In this document: piece after piece, positions 56,637-63,714 of the stretch
How positions within the stretch are numbered: position 1 is the stretch's first letter
Layout of the letters: every line of letters begins with the position of its first letter
NCBI GenBank assembly: GCA_937871585.1
Contig: CALMPJ010000191.1
Location: forward strand, 1 to 63,714
Direction: 5' to 3'
Source: an uncultured Acidobacteriota bacterium
GTDB taxonomy: Bacteria > Acidobacteriota > Blastocatellia > Pyrinomonadales > Pyrinomonadaceae
DNA length: 63,714 nt
Made by a program: the position numbers and the translations under genes
The notes under the pieces: generated by a model
The model's database searches: none
Seen by the model: only the letters and a program-made list of their open reading frames with translations
What the model was told of the DNA's origin: nothing

Positions 56637-57143
56637 CTAGTTCGTCATCGCCGATGCAGATTGAACAAGAGCTAGGGTTCCGAATTGAGCCAACGTTGTA
56701 TCAGCCTTCAAAACACCATCGGTCGAAATTCCGAATCGACGGGTACCAGTGGCAGTTACGCCCGTCGTAGTAGTTGGCACCGAACTAAATGCAAACTGGG
56801 CGGGCACGGTCGTCGTCGATGCGGTCCTGATCCCAACAAAGGTGTATCCGCTTTTTGTCCCTGTATCTAATGAATCATCAATAATACGCGCTCCCGGAGT
56901 GCCTAATTCTTGTAGTGCCAGGATGCTAAATGATGTAGCACCGGCATACTGCCCGTTTCCTACAGTCGCTGCGTATGTCATCTGTGCTCCGTGAAGCACT
57001 CTCATCGCTGAGACCGCGGAACCTTCGTTTGCCGAGCGACGAGCTGACAGTAGATTTGGTATTGCGATAGCAGCGATAATTCCGATTATCACAACTACGA
57101 TCAAAAGTTCGATCAGTGAAAAGCCTTTTTGCTTGTTGATCAT
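56637..57143 (-). CDS. type IV pilin (distal copy)
   Basis: 168 residues from the ATG at 57143 with GGAG upstream. Prepilin start MINKQKG|FSLIELLIVV: cleavage after Gly, Glu5 present, long hydrophobic alpha-1. The following LSARRSANEGSAVSAMRVLHGAQMTYA helix is nearly the same as in the neighbouring pilin; the C-terminal half differs. Lacks a visible -24/-12 promoter of its own. Overlong upstream frame rejected. Confidence 0.92.
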   Translation of the reverse strand: MINKQKGFSLIELLIVVVIIGIIAAIAIPNLLSARRSANEGSAVSAMRVLHGAQMTYAATVGNGQYAGATSFSILALQELGTPGARIIDDSLDTGTKSGYTFVGIRTASTTTVPAQFAFSSVPTTTTGVTATGTRRFGISTDGVLKADTTLAQFGTLALVQSASAMTN

Positions 57144-57230
57144 TTTCGTATCTCCGTTCCGAAGTATTGTCGGACTAATCGATCTGATCGCGAACGGAAG
57201 GTGAGCAGAATCAGATCGGTCAAGGAAAAA

Positions 57231-57263
57231 GGCGGGAAACATTTCTCAGAAATGCCTCCCGCC
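57231..57263 (-). terminator. intrinsic terminator between the pilin genes
   Basis: GGCGGGA..CATTTC / GAAATG..TCCCGCC stem with two internal mismatches, followed on the minus strand by TTTTTCC. Lies after the proximal pilin gene, so the distal copy is expressed by read-through or a separate promoter. Confidence 0.82.
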
Positions 57264-57288
57264 CGGTCAACTTAACTAAGTGTTAAGA

Positions 57289-57777
57289 CTAGTTACCCAT
57301 CGGCGAAGCTGCTTCAGCAGTTGCCTGCGTGTAGACAGTCGTAAGGCTGCCAGCCGTAGCATCGGCCTTGAGAACACCGTCGGTAGCGACTGCGAAGCGA
57401 CGTGCACCTGTTGCGGTTACGCCGGTTGCGGTCGTTGGGTTAGCCGATCCGAAGAATACTGCAGGAACGGTCGTGGTTGCTGCCGTAGCACCAACTGCAA
57501 AGTTGTAACCGCTCTTCGTACCACCAGCAAGAACGCTGTCAACCAAGTTGATCGTTCCACCGAGTGTACCGATAGCTGCTGCATAGCTGCCGCTGCCATA
57601 GGTCGAAGCATATGTCATCTGAGCACCATGAATGGTGCGAAGCGAAGATACTGCTGAGCCTTCGTTAGCTGAACGACGTGCGGCAAGCAGGTTAGGAATA
57701 GCGATAGCGGCGATGATGCCGATGATCACAACAACGATCAAAAGTTCGATAAGCGAGAAGCCCTTTTGGTTTTTCAT
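57289..57777 (-). CDS. pilA: major type IV pilin candidate (proximal copy)
   Basis: 162 residues from the ATG at 57777, with AGGAG upstream. MKNQKG|FSLIELLIVVVI shows the prepilin cleavage site and Glu5. The N-terminal ~55 residues almost match the distal pilin. The globular part is rich in Gly, Ala and Thr, without a C-terminal cysteine pair, as common in acidobacterial pilins. Downstream of a -24/-12 promoter and next to pilR/pilS. Confidence 0.93.
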   Translation of the reverse strand: MKNQKGFSLIELLIVVVIIGIIAAIAIPNLLAARRSANEGSAVSSLRTIHGAQMTYASTYGSGSYAAAIGTLGGTINLVDSVLAGGTKSGYNFAVGATAATTTVPAVFFGSANPTTATGVTATGARRFAVATDGVLKADATAGSLTTVYTQATAEAASPMGN

Positions 57778-57840
57778 TTTTAGTTCACAATCTCCTAAAG
57801 ATTTAAGTCTGTCTGTACCTTTCCCAGGCAGCCTATCTAT

Positions 57841-57857
57841 TACAACCACTGTGCCAA
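57841..57857 (-). promoter_or_regulatory. sigma-54 (-24/-12) promoter of pilA
   Basis: The minus strand reads TTGGCACAGTGGTTGTA, against consensus YTGGCACGRNNNTTGCW. The GG (-24) and G(T) (-12) dinucleotides are ten bases apart as required; the only changes are G to A after CAC and C to T at -12. Predicted start near 57829, leader about 52 nt. Confidence 0.75.
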
Positions 57858-57905
57858 AAGGTCCAATCCCAACTCAAGTGCTTGTATTTATTGCGTTTAG
57901 AGGCT

Positions 57906-57992
57906 TGTCGCTAGCTTGGAGTGAGGTCGATTTACCGCTTTTGACAGCTAGTTCTAACAGTTTTTGGTAAGACCAAATGACAAAATCTGTCA
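57906..57992. promoter_or_regulatory. candidate PilR-binding sites upstream of pilA
   Basis: TGTC/GACA elements at 57906-57909, 57943-57946 and an inverted pair TGACA-AAATC-TGTCA at 57978-57992, located about 50-135 bp upstream of the -24 element. PilR of Pseudomonas binds TGTC-repeat sites; the match here is suggestive only. Confidence 0.45.
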
Positions 57993-58019
57993 GTTTTGAG
58001 GGTTTTTTGGGATTTCTAA

Positions 58020-59414
58020 CTATTCGCCGCCGCGCATTTGAGCACTCAGGCTGCGAATATTGTGTTTATCAAGAAGATGACGCAATGAACGGACAGGCAT
58101 ACCGAGCAGATCAGCCGCTTTAGTTTGATTGCCTGAGACCTTACGCAGAGCTTCTACCACGTAGGTTCGCTCCAGATTATCAAGATGGCTCGTCAGATCG
58201 ATGCCATTATCAGGCAGATCGAACTCGGCTTTGATGCGTTCGGGATTGTAATTAGTTATATGATCAGGCAATCGCTCGGGCTGGATCTCTTCGCCGCGTT
58301 CTAGAGCAACGGCTCGTTCGATGGTATGTTCAAGTTCTCGAACATTACCGTGCCAAGCATATCCCTCAAGGATCTGCATAGTTTTGGCAGAAACATTAAC
58401 GTTTCGTCCACTTTGAGCGTTGAATTTGGCAACAAAATGCTCGACCAGCTCAGGAATGTCTTCGGCCCGCTCACGCAATGGCGGAAGATCGATCGGGATA
58501 ACCGATATTCGATAAAAGAGATCCTCGCGGAACGTGCCTTCATCGGACATCGCCTTCAGATCGCGATTTGTAGCAGCGATCACTCGAGCGTCGATCGGAA
58601 GTTCGTCATGAGCACCAACTGGGCGAACACGGCGTTCTTGGAGCACCCGAAGCAGCTTCACCTGCATAGCCGGAGACATCTCACCGATCTCGTCAAGAAA
58701 GATCGTACCCTTATCCGCGGCCTCAAAAAGACCTTTTCTATTGCTATTCGCTCCGGTAAACGCCCCTTTTATGTACCCGAACAGCTCCGATTCGAGCAAT
58801 GTTTCCGTGAACGCACCGCAATTAATTGAAATGAATGGCCGCTCTGCACGGTCGCTGCGGTCGTGGATCGCTCGTGCTACAAGTTCCTTTCCGGTGCCGC
58901 TTTCGCCTGTGACCAAAACCGTGGACTGAACCTCCGCGACTGTTTCGATCATTTGGAAGATCGCGTCCATTTTGGACGAGGTTCCGACAATATTCTTAAT
59001 ACTGCCGCGATCACGCTGGGCACGCTTGAACGCACGATTCTCGACGATCAGCTCCTGCTTTTCGAGCGTTTTCTTTACGATCAGCTTTAATTCTTCGACA
59101 TCGAACGGCTTTTGAATGAAATCATCCGCACCAAGCTTGAACGCTTCTCTCGCAGTCTCAACCGAAGCAAACGCAGTCATCAGCACGACGCCAAGGTCCG
59201 GCTGTGTCTCACGAACCGAACGCAACATCTCAATGCCGTCCATATCGGGCATTTTGACGTCGGAAATGATAATATCGGCCGGCGATTCAGCCAAAGCTTC
59301 GATCGCCTGACGGCCGTTCATTGCCGTACGGATCTTGTGCCCGTCGCCCTCAAAAACGAGAGACAAGAGCTGACGATAGCTTTGTTCGTCATCGACGATC
59401 AGTATGTTTGCCAT
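58020..59414 (-). CDS. pilR: NtrC-family sigma-54 response regulator PilR
   Basis: 464 residues. Receiver domain with phospho-acceptor aspartate in IISDVKMPDMDG (about residue 52), AAA+ domain with Walker A GESGTGKELVA, intact ELFGYIKGAFTGA loop (near 220) and Walker B TIFLDEIGEM, then a C-terminal Fis HTH (NQTKAADLLGMPVRSLRHLL). The gene order pilS-pilR-pilA on one strand and the -24/-12 site support the PilR assignment. Confidence 0.92.
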   Translation of the reverse strand: MANILIVDDEQSYRQLLSLVFEGDGHKIRTAMNGRQAIEALAESPADIIISDVKMPDMDGIEMLRSVRETQPDLGVVLMTAFASVETAREAFKLGADDFIQKPFDVEELKLIVKKTLEKQELIVENRAFKRAQRDRGSIKNIVGTSSKMDAIFQMIETVAEVQSTVLVTGESGTGKELVARAIHDRSDRAERPFISINCGAFTETLLESELFGYIKGAFTGANSNRKGLFEAADKGTIFLDEIGEMSPAMQVKLLRVLQERRVRPVGAHDELPIDARVIAATNRDLKAMSDEGTFREDLFYRISVIPIDLPPLRERAEDIPELVEHFVAKFNAQSGRNVNVSAKTMQILEGYAWHGNVRELEHTIERAVALERGEEIQPERLPDHITNYNPERIKAEFDLPDNGIDLTSHLDNLERTYVVEALRKVSGNQTKAADLLGMPVRSLRHLLDKHNIRSLSAQMRGGE

Positions 59415-59494
59415 GTTGCAGAAAGTTTACCGACGAACGCGTCAGCACATCAACATTTTCACGGATAACTAAACAATATACAAGCACTATTTCG

Positions 59495-61231
59495 CTATTC
59501 GCTATCCGCGACGTTGAGAAATTTGGTCAATTCGGAGGTTTTCCCGGTTTCAGCTCGTTCGCTTCGCAACGCTGCGCGGTTCTCCTTTGGCAATTCGATC
59601 GTTATTGTCGTGCCGACACCTTCGGTGCTGCGGACGTTTATCGCACCATTATGATCTTTGACGATCTGATACACGATCGAAAGCCCAAGGCCCGTACCGC
59701 CGGTTGTCGAGTTGGCAAATGGCTCAAACAGTTGTTCGACCTGTTCCTGCGACATTCCGCGGCCTGTATCCGTAAATGTGATCCGAACACGTCCGCTCTC
59801 CGCATGGCCAAGCCCGACCGTGAGTTTCCCGCCGTCGGGCATTGCCTGGACCGCATTCCTGGCTAAATTCCAAAAGATCTGCTTCAATTGGGTCGAATCG
59901 GCCGGAATCACGATCTCTTCGCTGCCCGAATCATCTATAAGTTCATGCGTAGGGAGAATGTCGGGGCTGTGCTTCATCAAATAGAGCACTTCGCGAATGG
60001 CGTCGCCGACATTTGTGTCGGCAAAATCCACGGCTGCAGGCCGTGCATAATTGAGAAAGTTAGTGATTATGCTGTTTAGACGGTCAGATTCTTTAAGAAT
60101 GATTTCCATCAGGCTCGCCTGCGGCGTATCAGGAGCAGCCGTTGTTTCCATCACTTGGATCGCACCACGCATCGCTCCAAGCGGATTGCGTATCTCGTGA
60201 GCCAATCCGGCAGCAACACGGCCAACCGCTGCCAAACGGTCTTTTCTGCGAATGCTGTCCTCCATAGACCTGATATCAGTTAGGTCTTGAAAAGTAATGA
60301 TAAGACCACTCGCCTCGTTCGTCTCCGAAAAGAGTTTCGAGATCGAATATCCAATGCGAACCGCAAATCCGTCGGGAGTTTGGAGATCCGTCTCAAATCT
60401 TGGCGATTGTTCGCCGGCCTCCGCAGCCTCTAGCGACATCCTGATCGGCTCCTTGATATCACCAAACAGCCTGAATATCGAGCCGCCGCGAAAGTCATCC
60501 GACCGAAAACCGGTAATTTCCGCAGCTGCCGCATTAAACGTGTAAATCGTACCTTCCAGATCGGTCGTAATAAGGCCAGAACGGATCGATTCAATAATAC
60601 GCTCGTGAAGTAAGCGTAAATTTGCCAATGACTTAGCGGTCTCTTTTAATTCTTCACCTGAAGTTCTTCGATCGGCCAATCGCGACGCTAGAAGCCCTAC
60701 AACCAGTACGCCGACGATGTTGAAACTGACGATCTGCACCAGCTTTCCTGTCGCCTGTTCGGCGCCGGTGAACTCGATCCAGCCGAAGAAGGCGAGCACG
60801 GAGATAACAATCATCTGTAACCCACAGAATACAGATAATAGAAGCGTCGGAAGCGGCCTAAGGAAATATGACGCAACGCTTACAAGAACAATGTACAGAG
60901 TGATATACGGTGATGAAAAATCGCCCGACCGCCAAACCAGCCAACTAACTAACAGCGAATCAAGGACAAATTGAATACTGATCTGGAAAAGATAATTCGA
61001 ATTCAGACGTAAAAGAAAGAAATAAACGATGGTCAAGCCAACCGAGATGAGGAAGATCAGGAAAAGTCCCTGAGGAAATCGCTCCCACGAGAGTTGCAGA
61101 CGGCCGCTGTTCCAGATCCAGATGGTCACCATCAGCACGAAAATGACCATCAAACGCCCAATGATCAACGTCTGAATGCTCTGCATCATTTTCGGATTTG
61201 CACTAACGATGTTTTCGTCTAAACTTGGCAT
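59495..61231 (-). CDS. pilS: PilS-type sensor histidine kinase
   Basis: 578 residues from the ATG at 61231 (a GTG three codons upstream also possible). Six transmembrane helices (about residues 20-195), PAS domain (about 215-330), HisKA with phospho-histidine in GLAHEIRNPLGAMRG, and HATPase with N box (FWNLARNAVQAM), DTGRGM and TGLGLSIV. Cognate kinase of the downstream regulator. Divergent from the cupin gene, only 24 bp apart. Confidence 0.9.
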   Translation of the reverse strand: MPSLDENIVSANPKMMQSIQTLIIGRLMVIFVLMVTIWIWNSGRLQLSWERFPQGLFLIFLISVGLTIVYFFLLRLNSNYLFQISIQFVLDSLLVSWLVWRSGDFSSPYITLYIVLVSVASYFLRPLPTLLLSVFCGLQMIVISVLAFFGWIEFTGAEQATGKLVQIVSFNIVGVLVVGLLASRLADRRTSGEELKETAKSLANLRLLHERIIESIRSGLITTDLEGTIYTFNAAAAEITGFRSDDFRGGSIFRLFGDIKEPIRMSLEAAEAGEQSPRFETDLQTPDGFAVRIGYSISKLFSETNEASGLIITFQDLTDIRSMEDSIRRKDRLAAVGRVAAGLAHEIRNPLGAMRGAIQVMETTAAPDTPQASLMEIILKESDRLNSIITNFLNYARPAAVDFADTNVGDAIREVLYLMKHSPDILPTHELIDDSGSEEIVIPADSTQLKQIFWNLARNAVQAMPDGGKLTVGLGHAESGRVRITFTDTGRGMSQEQVEQLFEPFANSTTGGTGLGLSIVYQIVKDHNGAINVRSTEGVGTTITIELPKENRAALRSERAETGKTSELTKFLNVADSE

Positions 61232-61255
61232 AGCAAGCACTTGCGGAAACGGAAA

Positions 61256-61615
61256 ATGACGGAAAATTCACCAATTTACGACGAACGCCCTTGGGGCAAT
61301 TTTACGGTCCTCGACGATCAGCCGTCGTTCAAAGTAAAGCGAATTGAGGTTCTGCCCGGCAAACGCCTCAGCTATCAACGGCATTCGAAACGGTCCGAGC
61401 ATTGGTTCGTCGTCGCGGGCATCGCTAAAGTAACATTAAATGGCGAAGATCTGCTAGTCAAAGCCGGCTCCGCAGTTGATATTCCGGTCGAAACCGCACA
61501 TCGTGTAGAAAATCCATCCCCCGATGAGTTGCTCGTATTCATAGAGACCCAAACCGGCAATTATTTTGGTGAGGACGACATTGTTCGCCTCGAGGATGAT
61601 TTTGGCAGAGCTTAG
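61256..61615 (+). CDS. cupin, type II phosphomannose-isomerase-like
   Basis: 119 residues from the ATG at 61256. Single cupin barrel: RPWGNFTVLDD, PGKRLSYQRHSKRSEHWFVVAG (metal-binding HxxRxEHW), TAHRVENP. Matches the C-terminal cupin domain of bifunctional mannose-6-phosphate isomerase/GDP-mannose pyrophosphorylase. The nucleotidyltransferase half is missing, so it may act alone in sugar isomerisation. Its end overlaps gmhB by 4 bp. Confidence 0.87.
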   Translation: MTENSPIYDERPWGNFTVLDDQPSFKVKRIEVLPGKRLSYQRHSKRSEHWFVVAGIAKVTLNGEDLLVKAGSAVDIPVETAHRVENPSPDELLVFIETQTGNYFGEDDIVRLEDDFGRA

Positions 61616-62145
61616 CTAATTGCAAGTATCCTTTCCACTGCCTCGCCCAGGTCTTCAGCAATAATTTCCGGATCATCCTTCAGTATTACTTGATGTTCTG
61701 ATCCGTAACCTGTTAATACCATTGCACTTCGTAGATTCGCTGCGAATGCGGTTTTCACATCCAGGTCTTTGTCACCTATCATCCACGAACCTTCTATTGA
61801 AAGCCGTTGTTCTAGGCAGGCCGATTCGATCATTCCAATTCCCGGCTTTCGGCAATGGCAGCCATCGTCAGGCAAATGCGGACAAAAATAGTAAGAATCG
61901 ATCATTCGATCAAGCTGCACGTCCATTTCGCGATGAATGGCGTGCATATCGGCTTCTGTATAAAGCCCGCGACCGATCCCGGACTGATTTGTAACGACGA
62001 TCAAGCCAAATCCCGCGCTCTTCAGCTTTTCCAGCGCATTAAACGTAAAATCGAAGATCTCAAGATCCTCGACGCGGCTCAGAAAGTTGACCTCTTTGAT
62101 CAGAGTGCCGTCACGATCGAGAAAAACTGCCGGCCTACTGCTCAT
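61612..62145 (-). CDS. gmhB: D-glycero-beta-D-manno-heptose 1,7-bisphosphate 7-phosphatase
   Basis: 177 residues from the ATG at 62145 (overlapping waaF by 11 bp). HAD phosphatase with FLDRDGTLIKE (nucleophile DxD), VVTNQSGIGRG and the zinc-binding CPHLPDDGCHCRKP loop that typifies GmhB. Makes heptose-1-phosphate for LPS inner core. Next to a heptosyltransferase, as expected. Confidence 0.93.
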   Translation of the reverse strand: MSSRPAVFLDRDGTLIKEVNFLSRVEDLEIFDFTFNALEKLKSAGFGLIVVTNQSGIGRGLYTEADMHAIHREMDVQLDRMIDSYYFCPHLPDDGCHCRKPGIGMIESACLEQRLSIEGSWMIGDKDLDVKTAFAANLRSAMVLTGYGSEHQVILKDDPEIIAEDLGEAVERILAIS

Positions 62146-63184
62146 CTTCGTCGCCTCCGTTAGCGGCAAACGCGGCCTCAAACACACGTTCCGGCGTGAT
62201 TCGAGTCATACAACGATGGTCGATCGGGCAATCACGAAGCATGCACGGTGCGCAATCGACCGGTTCACGTAAAACGAACGCATTCGGCGAAAATGGTCTC
62301 GTCGTCTCGGGGTTCGTCGGGCCAAACAGCACGATGGTCCTCGTTCCGACTGCCGGTGCCAGGTGAGCGAGTCCCATATCGTTCGAGATCATAAGGTCGG
62401 ATCTAGCCAGGATCGCTGCCGCCATCGCCAGATCTGTTTTACCTGCAACGTTTACAAGCTTTACCTTACAATGGGCTTCAACTTCCGCAGCTGTGCTTTC
62501 TTCGTCCTTTGAGCCTATCAGCACAACGTTCTGATTCGCGTCGTTTGCGATCATTTCCGCTAGCTTTGCATAATTCTCAACAGGCCACCGCTTCGCCCGC
62601 GAATTCGCAGAACCCACACCTAGAGCGACCGTTGGACGGCCAAAATCGATTCCATTTTCGATGAGAAACTTACGAGCTGCCGACTTTCTTTCATCTGAAA
62701 CCTCGAGCTTCCCATCGTACTCAAATCGACCAACCGTTTCGCGGTTAAGTAGAAGCCTCTCAACATTTTGTACGAGATTTACGTAATAGTACGCTTCGTG
62801 CCGACGGTCTTTCCATTCGGGAACCGCGATCGGATCGGTCAACAAAAGGCCGCGAACGTCCTTATTATAGCCGATACGACGCGGTATTTTGGTCAAAAAA
62901 GCCGTTATCGCTGATTCGAACGAATTCGGAAGCAGCACTGCAAGATCGAAATTGTCGCGTTTCAGAAACTTCGAATTATCTAGAATATCGCGTACCGGCC
63001 ATTTGGCTTTGTCATACGAGACGATCTCATCAATGAATGAAGCGTCCTGAAACAAACCGTCGGCCCACGATCGTGTTAGAAGCGTTATCTGATCCTCCGG
63101 AAAGATCCGACGAAGCTCACGTAATGCGGGGATAGACATCACGGCATCGCCGATCCAATTTGTACCGCGAACGAGTATCTTCAT
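62135..63184 (-). CDS. waaF: ADP-heptose:LPS heptosyltransferase II
   Basis: 349 residues of the GT9 family (GT-B fold). KILVRGTNWIGDAVMSIPALRELRRIFP is the classic WaaF start; C-terminal ISNDMGLAHLAPAVGTRTIVLFGPTNP binds ADP-heptose. Adds heptose to the LPS inner core. Overlaps the SDR gene by 4 bp and gmhB by 11 bp in one operon. Confidence 0.92.
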   Translation of the reverse strand: MKILVRGTNWIGDAVMSIPALRELRRIFPEDQITLLTRSWADGLFQDASFIDEIVSYDKAKWPVRDILDNSKFLKRDNFDLAVLLPNSFESAITAFLTKIPRRIGYNKDVRGLLLTDPIAVPEWKDRRHEAYYYVNLVQNVERLLLNRETVGRFEYDGKLEVSDERKSAARKFLIENGIDFGRPTVALGVGSANSRAKRWPVENYAKLAEMIANDANQNVVLIGSKDEESTAAEVEAHCKVKLVNVAGKTDLAMAAAILARSDLMISNDMGLAHLAPAVGTRTIVLFGPTNPETTRPFSPNAFVLREPVDCAPCMLRDCPIDHRCMTRITPERVFEAAFAANGGDEDEQ

Positions 63185-63714
63185 CTAAACAAAGACCTTA
63201 GGCCGTCATCGAGACTGATCTTTGGCTCCCAATCGAGTTCGGTTTTTATGAGAGAAAGGTCGGATACATAGTTCTTTGGCGTCGGCATCGGCAAAGGGTT
63301 TTCATCGTCGACCACAACCTGAAGCCCCGAAACATCCTGCATTTTGGCAACTAGTTCACTCATAGAAAGCGCATTTTCACGTCCGCCGCCGATATTGTAA
63401 GTGCCGTGGCGAATGACTGAGTCCACAAAAGCCGAACAAGCGCCAGACAGGTCATCAACGTGCAAAATGTCGCGAACCGGAATTCCGCCGCCTGGCAGCC
63501 GTAATCTTTCGCCGTAGTTTATCGCATTTGCAAAATGCCCGACGAATCCGGGCGAATTCCCTTCGATATTTGGGCCGTATGCGGACGATAATCTGAAGAT
63601 ACACGAGCGAAATCCGCGGGTATTTGAGTAGTATTGCACGTAACTTTCCGCGATAAGCTTCGACCATTCTAGAGAGCTCTGGCCTGAGAACTTAGTTGGA
63701 CAAGTTTCAGGAAC
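63181..63714 (-). CDS. NAD-dependent epimerase/dehydratase (extended SDR), N-terminus beyond the window
   Basis: C-terminal 177 residues of an extended SDR; reading stays open to the right edge. Features: FRLSSAYGPNIEG, VRDILHVDDL, YNIGGGRENALSM and the YVSDLSLIKTELDWEP end, closest to nucleotide-sugar 2-epimerases (CDP-paratose/tyvelose group). At the expected YxxxK, the sequence reads SSLEWSKLIAES, so the tyrosine aligns with leucine. An LPS sugar-modifying role fits its neighbours; substrate unknown. Confidence 0.82.
   Translation of the reverse strand, partial: VPETCPTKFSGQSSLEWSKLIAESYVQYYSNTRGFRSCIFRLSSAYGPNIEGNSPGFVGHFANAINYGERLRLPGGGIPVRDILHVDDLSGACSAFVDSVIRHGTYNIGGGRENALSMSELVAKMQDVSGLQVVVDDENPLPMPTPKNYVSDLSLIKTELDWEPKISLDDGLRSLFR

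Overview
The window looks like part of the chromosome of a diderm (LPS-bearing) bacterium, most likely an Acidobacteriota of the Blastocatellia type. The left edge carries the first ~60 nt of a 16S rRNA gene on the minus strand. Its 5' sequence, Kdo and heptose LPS genes, a type IV pilus regulator/pilin cluster and many secreted FecR, VCBS and carboxypeptidase-regulatory-like proteins fit that group. The phylum call is an inference. I see no prophage, CRISPR array, tRNA or insertion-sequence transposase.

Left part (1-20.7 kb): a 16S rRNA start with a consensus promoter; a regulated methyltransferase; a long minus-strand run kdsB - small membrane protein - pyrG - DUF4198 - small membrane protein - kdsA - M1-like pseudopeptidase - kdsC, which joins Kdo synthesis to CTP synthesis; a CPBP protease; a FecR protein; an IrrE-like protein coupled to a GAF-SpoIIE phosphatase; nuoI; a zinc-ribbon membrane protein; ndk; a hicBA toxin-antitoxin pair; sucD; and two FtsX/MacB permeases.

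Middle (20.7-47.6 kb): REP-like palindromes, a PilZ protein, two tiny Ala/Pro-rich lipoprotein-like paralogs with their own promoters and terminators, a degenerate GGDEF protein, a beta-CASP nuclease, a 21-bp tandem repeat, a DUF255 protein, a class III aminotransferase, an ArsR-led four-gene cassette bracketed by two related inverted repeats, etfA/etfB split by a VCBS protein, a fatty-acid cluster (DUF177-rpmF-fabH-fabD-acpP-fabF) behind a perfect sigma-70 promoter, and pyrimidine genes (pyrD on minus; pyrR-pyrB-NTR-like-pyrC on plus).

Right part (47.6-63.7 kb): a sigma-54-type AAA+ regulator that lacks the GAFTGA loop and overlaps glnE, an ABC export system with a TPR protein between its subunits, an O-antigen-ligase-like protein, two type IV pilins with a -24/-12 promoter next to pilS-pilR, and LPS-core genes (cupin, gmhB, waaF, SDR epimerase running off the edge).

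Several themes recur. LPS precursor genes lie at both ends. Second-messenger proteins (PilZ, degenerate GGDEF) share the window with type IV pilus genes. Several predicted start codons lie only a few nucleotides from the predicted transcription start, suggesting leaderless mRNAs. Extragenic palindromes fill many gaps between genes.
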